The position numbers and the translations under genes are program-made. Below, one piece after another: positions 16,855 to 25,775 of a DNA stretch of 45,800 nucleotides. Every line of letters starts with the position of its first letter. The first letter of the stretch is position 1. Origin of the DNA: Gammaproteobacteria bacterium (GTDB lineage Bacteria; Pseudomonadota; Gammaproteobacteria; Diplorickettsiales; Diplorickettsiaceae); contig JABDAQ010000004.1 in assembly GCA_013289115.1 (NCBI GenBank), positions 1 to 45,800 of the forward strand, written 5' to 3'. The notes beneath the pieces are model-generated. The model had not been told where the DNA came from. It saw only the letters and a list, made by a program, of their open reading frames with translations, and searched no databases.

Positions 16855-17493
16855 ATGGTAAGTCTTGATCCGTATTTTGATTTTAATAACTCAGAAGTTC
16901 TCCATTACATCACCGATAATTATCAAACATTATGTCGATTACCATTGTTTGTTTGGCATGGCTGCTTAAATAATGGCGAACAACTTTGGTCAATTATGTC
17001 GAAGGATAACCAAACTTGTACACCGGAAAATTTCTTTCAAAATATGACCGATCTTTATTTTATAGGATGCGAAATTCTTTTTAAGTGGTCAGATGGTTCT
17101 TTGCAACCACTCGAGAAGTTAGGTTGTACCCTAGTTCATGATGGATTGCCCGCTTGGCTTTTACCCGCAGTAAAAGTCAGAAATAATTTTCATTTTTATT
17201 TAATAATAAGCAATCGATCACATTCTGAATATGCTTGGAAGTGTGCAAAACAGGCAGATGAAATAATAGAAGATAATAATTTAGTATCTATAGAAGACAA
17301 TAATTTAGCGCCTCATGATGATTTTTGGAAAGAGTATGGCTCGATGATTTTGTGTGCGATGATTTTGGTTCTATCTGTTGTTGTGGCGGTGAGTTATTTT
17401 TGTGGCAGAAATCGTTGTGATCGCGTGAATGATCAATCAAACAATAATCAAGAAACAATCGAGCTAGTAAACCCGTGTGCTCCACGCGTCTAA
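16855..17493 (+). CDS. Single-pass membrane protein, unknown family (212 aa)
   Basis: The start is placed at the ATG at 16855, because AAGGAG lies ~8 nt upstream; an in-frame TTG at 16819 would place that site inside the gene. The N-terminal ~155 residues form an unrecognised Cys-containing domain without a signal peptide. A clear transmembrane helix at ~162-183 (MILCAMILVLSVVVAVSYF) is followed by CGRNRC and a short polar tail. Residues ~138-153 contain a duplicated octapeptide (IEDNNLVS/IEDNNLAP). It is the first of three consecutive genes with this layout: N-terminal domain, one helix, Cys/basic juxtamembrane patch, C-terminal tail. The function is unknown. An inclusion- or host-membrane protein is one possibility. 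Confidence 0.7.
   Translation: MVSLDPYFDFNNSEVLHYITDNYQTLCRLPLFVWHGCLNNGEQLWSIMSKDNQTCTPENFFQNMTDLYFIGCEILFKWSDGSLQPLEKLGCTLVHDGLPAWLLPAVKVRNNFHFYLIISNRSHSEYAWKCAKQADEIIEDNNLVSIEDNNLAPHDDFWKEYGSMILCAMILVLSVVVAVSYFCGRNRCDRVNDQSNNNQETIELVNPCAPRV
17266..17313 (+). repeat. 24-nt tandem duplication (2 units)
   Basis: Units 17266-17289 and 17290-17313 encode IEDNNLVS and IEDNNLAP. The two differ at several bases, so the event is not the most recent one, but length and frame are preserved. Confidence 0.8.
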
Positions 17494-17596
17494 TGTAATT
17501 AAAATTTTTTCAAACAGTACGGGTATGTTTGAAGCAGCGTAAATTTTATGGAGTGGCGTGTTAAGGAAGAAATAATAAAAATAATAAAGGTGAATT

Positions 17597-18952
17597 ATGC
17601 CAACGATGTATGTCGTATTTAGATTTAGTTTTTATATGCATGGGATTAATCAGCGGGATGGGCAAATAAATAGCGATTCGCATGGATTGGCGTGGATAGC
17701 TAGAGCTATAGTTAGATCCGTGTTTCAATCAGTCGATCTGATTAAAGAAAAAATAAAACTACCTGAAGAATTAGGCATGAAGCTAGGCGATTGTGTTTAT
17801 GAATATGTGCCTAAATACAATCGAACCGGAAATGATTCTTTATTGAGTATGGGTATGGCTTTAGATAAGGAAGTACCAGATAAAGTTGTTTTTTGCACAG
17901 CGCCTGAATTTACCCAATGGGGACATGAGCAGAAAGATCAGTTTAAGATTGTGGAGGCATTGTTTAAATACGTCAAAGAGAGATTTCCATTTTCTTCTCA
18001 TTGGTGGCAGGATTGTACGCTTAGAAATATTCAAGAAATCACTCAGTCTGTTGTAGAGACTACACGGAGCATCACGCAGCAAGTTACCCAAGTTACCACG
18101 CCTACTGCTAAATTTTTTACCGAATTTACTAACAGGACGATTGCTAATAATATAAGTACTGTGGTTGATACATCCAAAAACTTTATATCAACGACATTAC
18201 CTTCTGTCGTGTCTGACATTTCTTCTACTGTTTATAGCAATGCTTCTGATTTCGCTAATATTGCTAATAATAATACACTTCATAATGTTTTGAATTTTAC
18301 AAAGGCTGAGCTTGTAACTTTACGCGACAATATCACTGAGACGACGACAAATAAAGCGACAGATAATGATGCGCAGGATTTTTCTTGGCTTTTGGTTGGT
18401 ATTGTAGCGGTAGGGGCGGCTGCGCTGCTTGGTTGCTTAGCGGCTGGATTGTATTTTTGTCGTAAATATCAGTATAACCATTTAGCTAGAAGAGAAGAAC
18501 ACGAAAGATTGAACAATAAGTATGAAAACATACCAATAGATTCTGTAGAAATGAAAACTCCGCTACTAGAAGAAACTGTTCTTAATGAAGTAATCGTTTC
18601 TAACGCCCCTACTGATTTGCGATTAACAGTTATGAATAATCAAATAGATAAACTGAACAAAGAATCAGATTATCAGCGCAAAAATCTAGAGAGAACGAAT
18701 AAAGCAGTATTTCTGATTTATCAAGAGCTAATAGCGCTAAAAAAAAATCCGACTATTGTTAATATTACTAAACATAGGCGAACTACTGTAATTTTTAAAA
18801 AAAATATAGAAGAGGATAAAAACAATTTGAAGAAAGACAAGCATAGTTCTCTCGATTATGGCTTTTATGGGTCTTCTTCGTTTAAGCTTCAAGATAATCA
18901 TAGTAAGAGTTTGGACGTCATGCCAACTGTGACGGTATCATGCCAGAATTAA
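17597..18952 (+). CDS. Single-pass membrane protein with Thr/Ser-rich stalk (451 aa)
   Basis: Family not recognised. The N-terminal ~130 residues (VVFRFSFYMHGINQRD, LAWIARAIVRSVF, PDKVVFCTAPEFTQW) resemble the start of the next gene's product. Residues ~143-260 are rich in Thr, Ser and Asn (TQQVTQVTTPTAKF), like an extended stalk. A transmembrane helix lies at ~263-288 (LLVGIVAVGAAALLGCLAAG), followed by YFCRKYQYNH and a ~160-residue charged tail with coiled-coil character (~330-385). AAGGTGA stands ~7 nt before the ATG. The arrangement superficially resembles a type I receptor without a signal peptide. A host-membrane-inserted effector is plausible but unproven. Confidence 0.75.
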   Translation: MPTMYVVFRFSFYMHGINQRDGQINSDSHGLAWIARAIVRSVFQSVDLIKEKIKLPEELGMKLGDCVYEYVPKYNRTGNDSLLSMGMALDKEVPDKVVFCTAPEFTQWGHEQKDQFKIVEALFKYVKERFPFSSHWWQDCTLRNIQEITQSVVETTRSITQQVTQVTTPTAKFFTEFTNRTIANNISTVVDTSKNFISTTLPSVVSDISSTVYSNASDFANIANNNTLHNVLNFTKAELVTLRDNITETTTNKATDNDAQDFSWLLVGIVAVGAAALLGCLAAGLYFCRKYQYNHLARREEHERLNNKYENIPIDSVEMKTPLLEETVLNEVIVSNAPTDLRLTVMNNQIDKLNKESDYQRKNLERTNKAVFLIYQELIALKKNPTIVNITKHRRTTVIFKKNIEEDKNNLKKDKHSSLDYGFYGSSSFKLQDNHSKSLDVMPTVTVSCQN

Positions 18953-18969
18953 ACCAATAATGATTAATT

Positions 18970-19695
18970 ATGATAACAGTTTTTTTCTTATTTGATCAGC
19001 TTGGATTAGATTCTAGAGATTCGAAGGCACTGAGTGTGTTTGGATCAGAGTGGGCTAAAATATTTTTTAATAGAAACGTATTTGAGACATTATTAAACCC
19101 TGTCGTTGATGATTTAACTGATGTTTTTTATTTATATAAATATCAGCGTAATGTATATCGAAATTCTCCAAACTATAGTTCTTTCGTTAGTCCGAATAGA
19201 CTTTTAACTACGATAAAACCTGATCGACTTGGATTGGTTTTTTGCGAGGATTCTAAATTTCCTATAGCGCAATATTCTGCTTTGAAAAAAATACAGAGTT
19301 ATGGTATTGAGCAAGCGCTGAAAAATGGACATGCGATTAAGTATCAAATTATTCCGCATTGTACTACAGTAATATTTGTTGGGTTGGTAGTGTATACGGC
19401 GTATTGTTGTTTTCGAGATCGAGGACTTTCTTATAACGTAGTCAGTAATGAATATAAAAATGCGAGGATTGATGAGGACAAGCTGTGGCTGGAGAAACAT
19501 AAAGCAGATCAAAATAAATTGAAAGCTACTCAGAAAGATTTTGAAAATATTCGGCATACAGATTGTAAGGAGGGATTTGCAGCTGCTAAGTTCAAGCTTA
19601 CAGGGGCTCAGAATGAATTGAAATGGTCACAGGATAAGTTACAGGAGTTACAAGATCAGAATGGGGCTAAGCATTCAGTAAGCGCTAAAAGATGA
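18970..19695 (+). CDS. Single-pass membrane protein with coiled-coil tail (241 aa)
   Basis: Third gene of the membrane cluster, starting 17 nt after the previous stop, so probably co-transcribed. Its N-terminus (VFFLFDQLGLDSRD, GSEWAKIFFNRNVF, PDRLGLVFCEDSKF) resembles that of the 451-aa neighbour, suggesting a shared domain of ~100 residues. A transmembrane helix lies at ~130-147 (TTVIFVGLVVYTAYCC). It is followed by FRDRG and a ~75-residue coiled coil with QNKLKATQKDF and QNELKWSQDKLQELQDQN. It has no Thr-rich stalk. Function unknown. Confidence 0.72.
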   Translation: MITVFFLFDQLGLDSRDSKALSVFGSEWAKIFFNRNVFETLLNPVVDDLTDVFYLYKYQRNVYRNSPNYSSFVSPNRLLTTIKPDRLGLVFCEDSKFPIAQYSALKKIQSYGIEQALKNGHAIKYQIIPHCTTVIFVGLVVYTAYCCFRDRGLSYNVVSNEYKNARIDEDKLWLEKHKADQNKLKATQKDFENIRHTDCKEGFAAAKFKLTGAQNELKWSQDKLQELQDQNGAKHSVSAKR

Positions 19696-19838
19696 TTACT
19701 TCTTTATGCGAGATTTCATTTGAATAAATATCAGTTTTCTTACTTTTGTGACATTTATGCGACAGTCGCCTTTACTACACGTTAAGCTAAATTTAAAACG
19801 CGATGCTTCTTCGTGTACACGGGAAATAGATTTATGAG

Positions 19839-20684
19839 TTATTTCTCCATGGGATGAGTAATCCCAGCTCGCCATACATTCTCTAACAACATAGCGACAG
19901 TCATCGGTCCAACACCGCCTGGTACCGGCGTGATATAAGAAGTTCTTTCTCGTGCGACGATAAAATCTAAATCACCTCGTAAATTACCATTTCGTAAACG
20001 ATGAATGCCTACATCGATGACGATCGATGCTTCACGAATCCATGCACTGTCGATCGGATTCAATACACCGGTTGCACTGATTAATAGATCAGCGGCCTCT
20101 ACGTATTTGCGTATATTATGTGTTTCTTTGTGACAGAGTGTTACTGTACAGCCGGCATTCATTAATTCTAAACCCAGAGGTTTTCCAACAATATTGGATC
20201 GTCCTAAAATAACTGCATGTAATCCAGTAAGTGATACGTGATACGCCTGTAATAAACGTAAAATGCCAAACGGTGTACAAGGTCGCAACTGTGCGCGGTT
20301 TTGCGCGAGTAATCCTACGTTATAAGGATGGAATCCATCGACATCTTTTTTTGGATCAATATGATCTACTATTTTTTCAATCGAAATATTTGGCGGCAAA
20401 GGTAATTGCACTAAAATTCCATCTACATTGGATGCATGATTTAAATTGTTTATGAGTTTTAATAAATCCGTCTCATCGATAGTCAGATGATGATGCAATG
20501 TTGATTCGATACCCACATAGGCACAGGCGTTCTGTTTATTGTGCACATAAATGTTTGAAGCCGGGTCATTCCCAATTAAGATAACTGCCAAGTGTGGTTT
20601 GCGTTTTAGCTGTTTAATATCATGTTTAAGCTGTGTTTGGATCTGCTGTGCTAACGCTTTACCATTCAGTAGGATTGCCGTCAT
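19839..20684 (-). CDS. folD: Bifunctional methylenetetrahydrofolate dehydrogenase/cyclohydrolase FolD
   Basis: It interconverts 5,10-methylene-THF and 10-formyl-THF, supplying one-carbon units for purines and formyl-Met. It has the substrate motif SNIYVHNKQNACAYVGI with catalytic Tyr and Lys, VDGILVQLPLP, DVDGFHPYNVGLLAQ, the NADP-binding ILGRSNIVGKPLGLEL, and the C-terminal PVPGGVGPMTVAMLLEN. Starting at the ATG at 20684 gives 281 aa, the usual FolD length. The longer frame to 20975 would run through the start of the divergent serS and is not used. Only 38 nt separate the two divergent starts, so promoters for both must lie within or near the coding starts. Confidence 0.96.
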   Translation of the reverse strand: MTAILLNGKALAQQIQTQLKHDIKQLKRKPHLAVILIGNDPASNIYVHNKQNACAYVGIESTLHHHLTIDETDLLKLINNLNHASNVDGILVQLPLPPNISIEKIVDHIDPKKDVDGFHPYNVGLLAQNRAQLRPCTPFGILRLLQAYHVSLTGLHAVILGRSNIVGKPLGLELMNAGCTVTLCHKETHNIRKYVEAADLLISATGVLNPIDSAWIREASIVIDVGIHRLRNGNLRGDLDFIVARERTSYITPVPGGVGPMTVAMLLENVWRAGITHPMEK

Positions 20685-20722
20685 AATTGCTCGTTTATAT
20701 AAAATAATAGGTTGCGCATTAT

Positions 20723-22000
20723 ATGTTAGATCCACATGATTTACGTACAAATCTCGATCGCGTACAACAAAGCTTGGCAACGCGCGGTTATGTGCTTGAG
20801 ATTGAACAAATTTTAGCGTTGGAGGCGCAACGTAAACAGTTGCAAATGCAAACGCAAGAAGCGCAACAACGTTGCAATGAACAAGAGCGTCGTGTGGGTC
20901 AAGCGCGTGCGCAAGGTCATGATGTAAGCGCTCAGTTGATTGCGTGTGCTCACGATCGCGTTCAAGTAGAAACACTTGAAACGGAGTTAAAAAATATTCA
21001 GGAAGAACTCTTAGCTTTGAATTTAACGTTACCTAATATGCCGCATGCCACTGTTCCTGTGGGTCGATCAGAAACTGAGAACGTGATCATACGACGGTGG
21101 GGTGAACCCAAACAATTTTCTTTTACGCCGAAAGATCATGTTGATTTAGGTTGCGCGCTGGATGCGATGGATTTTTCTTCAGCGGCTAAACTATCGGGCG
21201 CACGTTTTGTAGTGCTCTCCGGTTGGTTAGCACGTTTACAGCGTGCCTTGATTCAGTTTATGTTAGATACACACCATCAGCGGCATGGGTATGAAGAGCT
21301 ATATGTTCCGTATATTGTGCGCGCTGAAAGTTTATATGGAACAGGACAATTGCCTAAATTTGCTGAAGAACAATTTGCATTGCGCGGTGATGCTGATTTG
21401 TATTTGATTCCAACGGCGGAAGTATCAGTGACAAATTTAGCACGTGATCGAATTTTTACGTGTGAAGAATTGCCGAAAAAATATGTCTGTCATACGCCGT
21501 GCTTTCGCAGCGAAGCCGGATCGTATGGGAAAGATACGCGCGGGATGATCCGTCAACATCAATTCGAAAAAGTGGAGTTGGTTCAATTTACTAAGCCGCA
21601 GGATTCGTATGAAAGATTAGAGCGATTGACTTGCGATGCTGAATATATTTTGCAAGCCTTGGAATTGCCGTATCGTGTTGTGTCTCTATGCACGGGGGAT
21701 TTGGGGTTTGCTGCCGCAAAAACTTATGATATAGAAGTTTGGTTACCCAGTCAGGCCATGTATCGCGAAATTTCTTCGTGCAGCAATTATGAAAGTTTTC
21801 AGGCGCGACGGATACAGGCACGTTGGCGTAATCCGATCACTAAAAAATTAGAGTTAATTCATACTTTAAATGGATCAGGTTTAGCAGTAGGACGTACTTT
21901 AGTTGCTTTATTAGAAAATTATCAGGATGCAGAAGGAAATATTAAAATTCCTGAAGTGTTACAGAAATATGTAGGCTGTCATAGAATGGATCCTGTGTAA
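20723..22000 (+). CDS. serS: Serine--tRNA ligase
   Basis: It charges tRNA-Ser (and tRNA-Sec where present) with serine. The N-terminal ~110 residues form the long antiparallel coiled coil that grips the tRNA-Ser variable arm ([20 protein letters not shown] and following). The class II core shows [12 protein letters not shown], the motif-2 region [20 protein letters not shown] followed by [20 protein letters not shown], and motif 3 [19 protein letters not shown]. Length 425 aa is typical. It is divergent from folD and is followed by the remains of an unrelated ATPase gene. Confidence 0.97.
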   Translation: MLDPHDLRTNLDRVQQSLATRGYVLEIEQILALEAQRKQLQMQTQEAQQRCNEQERRVGQARAQGHDVSAQLIACAHDRVQVETLETELKNIQEELLALNLTLPNMPHATVPVGRSETENVIIRRWGEPKQFSFTPKDHVDLGCALDAMDFSSAAKLSGARFVVLSGWLARLQRALIQFMLDTHHQRHGYEELYVPYIVRAESLYGTGQLPKFAEEQFALRGDADLYLIPTAEVSVTNLARDRIFTCEELPKKYVCHTPCFRSEAGSYGKDTRGMIRQHQFEKVELVQFTKPQDSYERLERLTCDAEYILQALELPYRVVSLCTGDLGFAAAKTYDIEVWLPSQAMYREISSCSNYESFQARRIQARWRNPITKKLELIHTLNGSGLAVGRTLVALLENYQDAEGNIKIPEVLQKYVGCHRMDPV

Positions 22001-22038
22001 AAATACATGCCGTTTATTATTTCAAAGAGGAAACAGAC

Positions 22039-23292
22039 GTGAAATGGCAGTCTTTAGGTTTTAAAGAAGATCCCTTAAGTACAGAGCCAATATTTATAGA
22101 AACATTAGCGCTTTATACCGGACATGATAAAGAAATCAAGACTTGTCTAAATGTTTTAAGCGATGTGAATAGAAGGGTAGTCATAGAAGGAAAACGAGGC
22201 GTAGGTACGACCTCTTTTGCTAATTATGTTCGTTTTTCTCTTCAGACAGAGAAGCTATTATTTACGCCCAGAAATGAAATTAGAGTTGATCCGAATTGGC
22301 AAATTGAAACCTTACTATCAGTAATAGTCGCTAATATTGTTCGATAAATTGAACTGTTCGGATCAGATGAAATTACCCAAGATAAACGTTTTCAAAATGC
22401 TAAAGCGCTATCAATACGCATTGCAGAAACGTATCGAAGCTTTGGTGTAGAAGCATTTGGAGTAGGAGTAAATTATGGAAAAAGTGCTGGGATAGTGACT
22501 CAGCCAATATTAGTGCCAGCGGCTGTATTAGGACATCATCTTGAAGATTTAGTGTCACTCATTAAACAAGTAGGTTATGAAAATGGCATCTTGCTTCAAC
22601 TTAATAATCTCGATATTGGTGCGATTCATGATGCAGCACATCTTAAATATCTGTTTAACGCTGTAAGAGATTATTCACAAACCAGAGGTATGAGTTGGCT
22701 ATTTGTGGGCGATAAAGGTTTAAGGAAATTTATTGCGCAACAGGTAGATAGATTAGATGATATCATTTCGTACGAAGTCGAAATTGGTGCGCTCAGTAAA
22801 GAAGAATTTGAGCAATTAATTTTAAAGCGTGTTAATTTTTATCGTACTAACGCTAAAGTTGAGTTGCCTATAGATATCGATGTATTCCTCTATCTTTTTG
22901 AGATCACAAAAGGAAGATTACGTTATATTTTTGGGTTGCTTGCTCGATTAATGGCAAGTTTGCATATTGGTGATTTGACGGATCGTGTGACGCTTAGGAT
23001 CGCAAAATCCATGCTAATTAAGCTAGCGAGAGCACGCATCGAAAACAATGATATTACTCCAACAGAAGAACAAATTTTGAGAGTCATTGTTTGAAAAGGT
23101 GAATGTGTAGCCAGTGATGTAGCTAAAGAAATATATAAATTAACACAATATGTTGGGAAGGTATTAAATAAATTACTTGAAGCTAAATTCGTTCATGCAA
23201 AGACGTGTGGTAAAAGTAAGTGTTACAGTCCATCTTTAGATGCTACCATTGCTTATTCAGAAGATAACGGCGTAAACATCAGCGAATCCTAA
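22039..23292 (+). pseudogene. AAA/ORC-like P-loop ATPase with C-terminal winged helix, two in-frame stops
   Basis: A single reading frame of ~417 codons runs from the GTG at 22039 (GAGG upstream) to the TAA at 23290-23292, interrupted by TAA at 22345-22347 and TGA at 23092-23094. The N-terminal part has VVIEGKRGVGTTSFANYVRF in the Walker A position, although the usual Lys is Thr. The middle has ILLQLNNLD in the Walker B position, then SWLFVGDKGLRKFI and a helical lid (GRLRYIFGLLARLMA). After the second stop come ~65 codons resembling a winged-helix domain (VASDVAKEIYKLTQYVGKVL). No indel is needed, so the decay looks recent. Substrate or partner unknown. The last 14 bases overlap the convergent ftsW gene. 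Confidence 0.8.
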
Positions 23293-24445
23293 ATCCAAAG
23301 CGCGCTAACTGTGATTCGTAGTCAATGCGTAATAACAAAACGATCATGATTGTGCTGACTAATAAACTATTGCCGCCGTAACTCATGAACGGTAGAGTCA
23401 ATCCTTTTGTTGGCAATATGCCTGCGTTAACGCCTACATGTACCATTGTTTGTAGAGCGATTGATAGTCCAATCCCATACGCGCAATAAGCGGGAAACAT
23501 TTGCTGCGTTAAAGCGCAGCGCCGCCCAATCATAAGAGCACGCCAAACAATAATGGCAAATAAAAGTAAGAGGACGATCGCTCCGACTAACCCTAATTCT
23601 TCAGTTAAAACTGCAAATAAAAAATCTGTGTGTGCTTCCGGCAAGTAAAATAATTTTTGAATGCTTTCGCCTAAACCTAATCCAAACCAACCACCGCGTC
23701 CAAAAGCAATTAATGATTGTGTCAGCTGATAACCGGCGTCAAATTGATTCGCCCATGGATTTAAAAAGCTGGTTAAGCGTATCCAACGATACGGTGCTGT
23801 GATCGCTAACCCAATCAATGCGAGCATAATACCGCTCATCAATAATATAAATTGTCCAAGACGTATACCGACTAGAAATAAAGTGATCAAGCTGGTTGCC
23901 AGAATAACTGTAGTTGTACCAAAATCAGGTTCGCATAGTAATAGAACGGCAACAGAGCCGACGACGAATAAAGGTTTGAGAAAGATAATGAATTTAATCG
24001 AACTTTGCTGTATTGATCCACGTGGAATTTTATCGGTCAAGTAGCTCGCTAAATAAAGAATCACGGCGAGCTTGGCAAATTCAGCGATCTGTATGTTAAG
24101 AAATCCAAGATGAAGCCAGCGTGTGCTGCCATTGACATGTCGTCCCAAACCAGGAATGAGAATTAGAATCAATATAATCAAGACGCAAATTAAAATGCGC
24201 CGGCTGATTTTATACCACTGTTTTATTTTTACTAAGGCTAAAGCACCTGCTAAGCCAAGACTGATACTTAGATAAATGAGTTGATGAAATAAATAATGAA
24301 ACGCTGTGCCATAGTGCCGTTGTGAAATAGCAATGGAGCTCGAGGCAAGCATCAATAATCCAAATGGGATTAAAATACCCAGCGCGGTTAATAAAAAAGG
24401 ATCGTAGAATGTGATCCAGTTGGGTTTGTGATTTAAATCAGTCAT
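23279..24445 (-). CDS. ftsW: Peptidoglycan glycosyltransferase FtsW (SEDS family)
   Basis: It polymerises lipid II at the division septum together with a class B penicillin-binding protein. The 388-aa protein has about ten membrane helices and the SEDS signatures NGSTRWLHLG, QIAEFAKLAVILYLA, LCEPDFGTTTVI, the large loop APYRWIRLTSFLNPWANQFD with AGYQLTQSLIAFGRGGWFG, the LPEAHTDFLFAVLTEELG motif, and LPTKGLTLPFMSYGGNSLL. It overlaps the upstream murD by 8 bases, as in the dcw cluster. Here the surrounding dcw genes (murG, murC) are absent. FtsW is favoured over RodA because of this murD linkage. Confidence 0.94.
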   Translation of the reverse strand: MTDLNHKPNWITFYDPFLLTALGILIPFGLLMLASSSIAISQRHYGTAFHYLFHQLIYLSISLGLAGALALVKIKQWYKISRRILICVLIILILILIPGLGRHVNGSTRWLHLGFLNIQIAEFAKLAVILYLASYLTDKIPRGSIQQSSIKFIIFLKPLFVVGSVAVLLLCEPDFGTTTVILATSLITLFLVGIRLGQFILLMSGIMLALIGLAITAPYRWIRLTSFLNPWANQFDAGYQLTQSLIAFGRGGWFGLGLGESIQKLFYLPEAHTDFLFAVLTEELGLVGAIVLLLLFAIIVWRALMIGRRCALTQQMFPAYCAYGIGLSIALQTMVHVGVNAGILPTKGLTLPFMSYGGNSLLVSTIMIVLLLRIDYESQLARFGFRIR

Positions 24446-25775
24446 GCAGTTGTCTTACCAGATCGATAAATAGATCACCGCGCTCTTCATAATTTTTAAA
24501 CATATCCATACTGGCACACGCAGGAGATAAAAGTACGTTATCACCGGGGCAAGCGGAATTTTGTGCATAACGCAGCGCCTGCGCTAGATCGCGTGCTTCT
24601 ACTATGTGTGTTGTATCTTGTAGATCTCGTTTTAGCTGCGGCGCATCGCGTCCAATTAAAATTAATTGTTTAACATGTTGACGGATCGGATCACGCAGCG
24701 GTGTAAAGTCTGCATTTTTGGCTAATCCGCCGGCGATCAAAATAATATTTTTGGTTTGACCAAGCCCTCGCAATGCTGCAAGCGTAGCATCTACGTTGGT
24801 TGCTTTAGAATCGTTATACCAATCTATGCCTGCGTGTTTTCGAATTAATTGGCAGCGGTGGGGTAAGCCTTTGAATTCTTGTAAAGCAGCACGCATCGCA
24901 TCCATAGGTAGTTGAAGACGATAGCCGATCGTCAAAGCTGCCAAGGCATTAGGCCAATTATGTTGGCCTTTTAAAGCTAAAGAAGCCGCTGGCATCACGA
25001 TCTGATCGGCACAATATAAATTCAGATCATCGCCGATATAAGTTAATGCGCAGGAATCGCTCTTTTGATTTTGTATGCCAAAACTTAAATGCTGCTGCGT
25101 ACGATAACATGGGTAGGTTGCTCGATCGTCACGATTCCACACCGCTGTATGACAGTTTTTATAAATGCGCTGTTTAACAGTTACATACTGTTCTTGTGTG
25201 GGATGCCGATCGCGATGATCTGCGCTTATATTCAATAAGCTAGCGATCAAAGGACGAAGTGAGTAAGTTGTTTCTAATTGGAAACTTGAAACTTCTAGCA
25301 GATAAAAATCAGGTTCGGAATCATTCAAGAGTGTTAAAGCAGGTTGACCAATATTACCGCCGACACGTAGGGTGTGGCCTGCGTTGCGTAACATGTGTGC
25401 GAGCAGCGTTACAACGGTGCCTTTCGCGTTGGTACCGGTGATCGCAATGATCGGCGCCCGTGCTGTGCGTGCGAATAATTCGATGTCACCGATAAGATTC
25501 ACATTTTTTGTACGAATGACTGTGGCTATGGCCGGATCAGTCAGTGCAACTCCCGGGCTCATATACAAAGTGGAGGCTTCCGGAATTAGTTCTGGATTGA
25601 ACGCGCCTAGATGCAGAGGTGTGTTCGGAAAATTTTTCTGTAATTCACTCAAGCAAGGGGGATTTTGCCGACTATCCATCACTGAAAATGGTTGATTTTT
25701 TTTTGCTAAGTGCTGCGCAAAAGATAAACCAGTTTTGCCTAGCCCGATAATGATAGCCTGTTGTGCTGAAGCCAT
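24438..25775 (-). CDS. murD: UDP-N-acetylmuramoyl-L-alanine--D-glutamate ligase
   Basis: It adds D-Glu to UDP-MurNAc-L-Ala in the cytoplasm. The N-terminal Rossmann region (IIIGLGKTGLSFAQHLAKK), the central ATP domain (GGNIGQPALTLL, YLLEVSSFQLETT, NISADHRDRH, GLPHRCQLI, WYNDSKATNVDATLAAL) and the C-terminal domain (LIAGGLAKNADF, LLSPACASMDMFKNYEERGD) are all present. Length 445 aa is normal. The P-loop reads GTNAKGTVV where the family usually has GTNGKST or GSNGKST: the catalytic Lys is kept but the following Ser is Gly. The gene abuts mnmA (no gap) and overlaps ftsW, so all are likely one transcript. Confidence 0.95.
   Translation of the reverse strand: MASAQQAIIIGLGKTGLSFAQHLAKKNQPFSVMDSRQNPPCLSELQKNFPNTPLHLGAFNPELIPEASTLYMSPGVALTDPAIATVIRTKNVNLIGDIELFARTARAPIIAITGTNAKGTVVTLLAHMLRNAGHTLRVGGNIGQPALTLLNDSEPDFYLLEVSSFQLETTYSLRPLIASLLNISADHRDRHPTQEQYVTVKQRIYKNCHTAVWNRDDRATYPCYRTQQHLSFGIQNQKSDSCALTYIGDDLNLYCADQIVMPAASLALKGQHNWPNALAALTIGYRLQLPMDAMRAALQEFKGLPHRCQLIRKHAGIDWYNDSKATNVDATLAALRGLGQTKNIILIAGGLAKNADFTPLRDPIRQHVKQLILIGRDAPQLKRDLQDTTHIVEARDLAQALRYAQNSACPGDNVLLSPACASMDMFKNYEERGDLFIDLVRQLHD

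Noticed and set aside
17509-17533. Inverted repeat TTCAAAC...GTTTGAA with an 11-nt loop between the first two membrane-protein genes
   Set aside because: Only 7 weak base pairs and no T run after the stem, so a terminator cannot be supported.
20685-20975. N-terminal extension of the folD frame to 20975
   Set aside because: The extra 97 residues lie antisense to the 5' end of serS, and FolD normally begins at the residues encoded from 20684.
23092-23094. TGA decoded as Trp or selenocysteine in the ATPase gene
   Set aside because: TGA is used as a normal stop in other genes here (for example ruvB, tolQ), and the same gene has a TAA stop as well, so decay is simpler.
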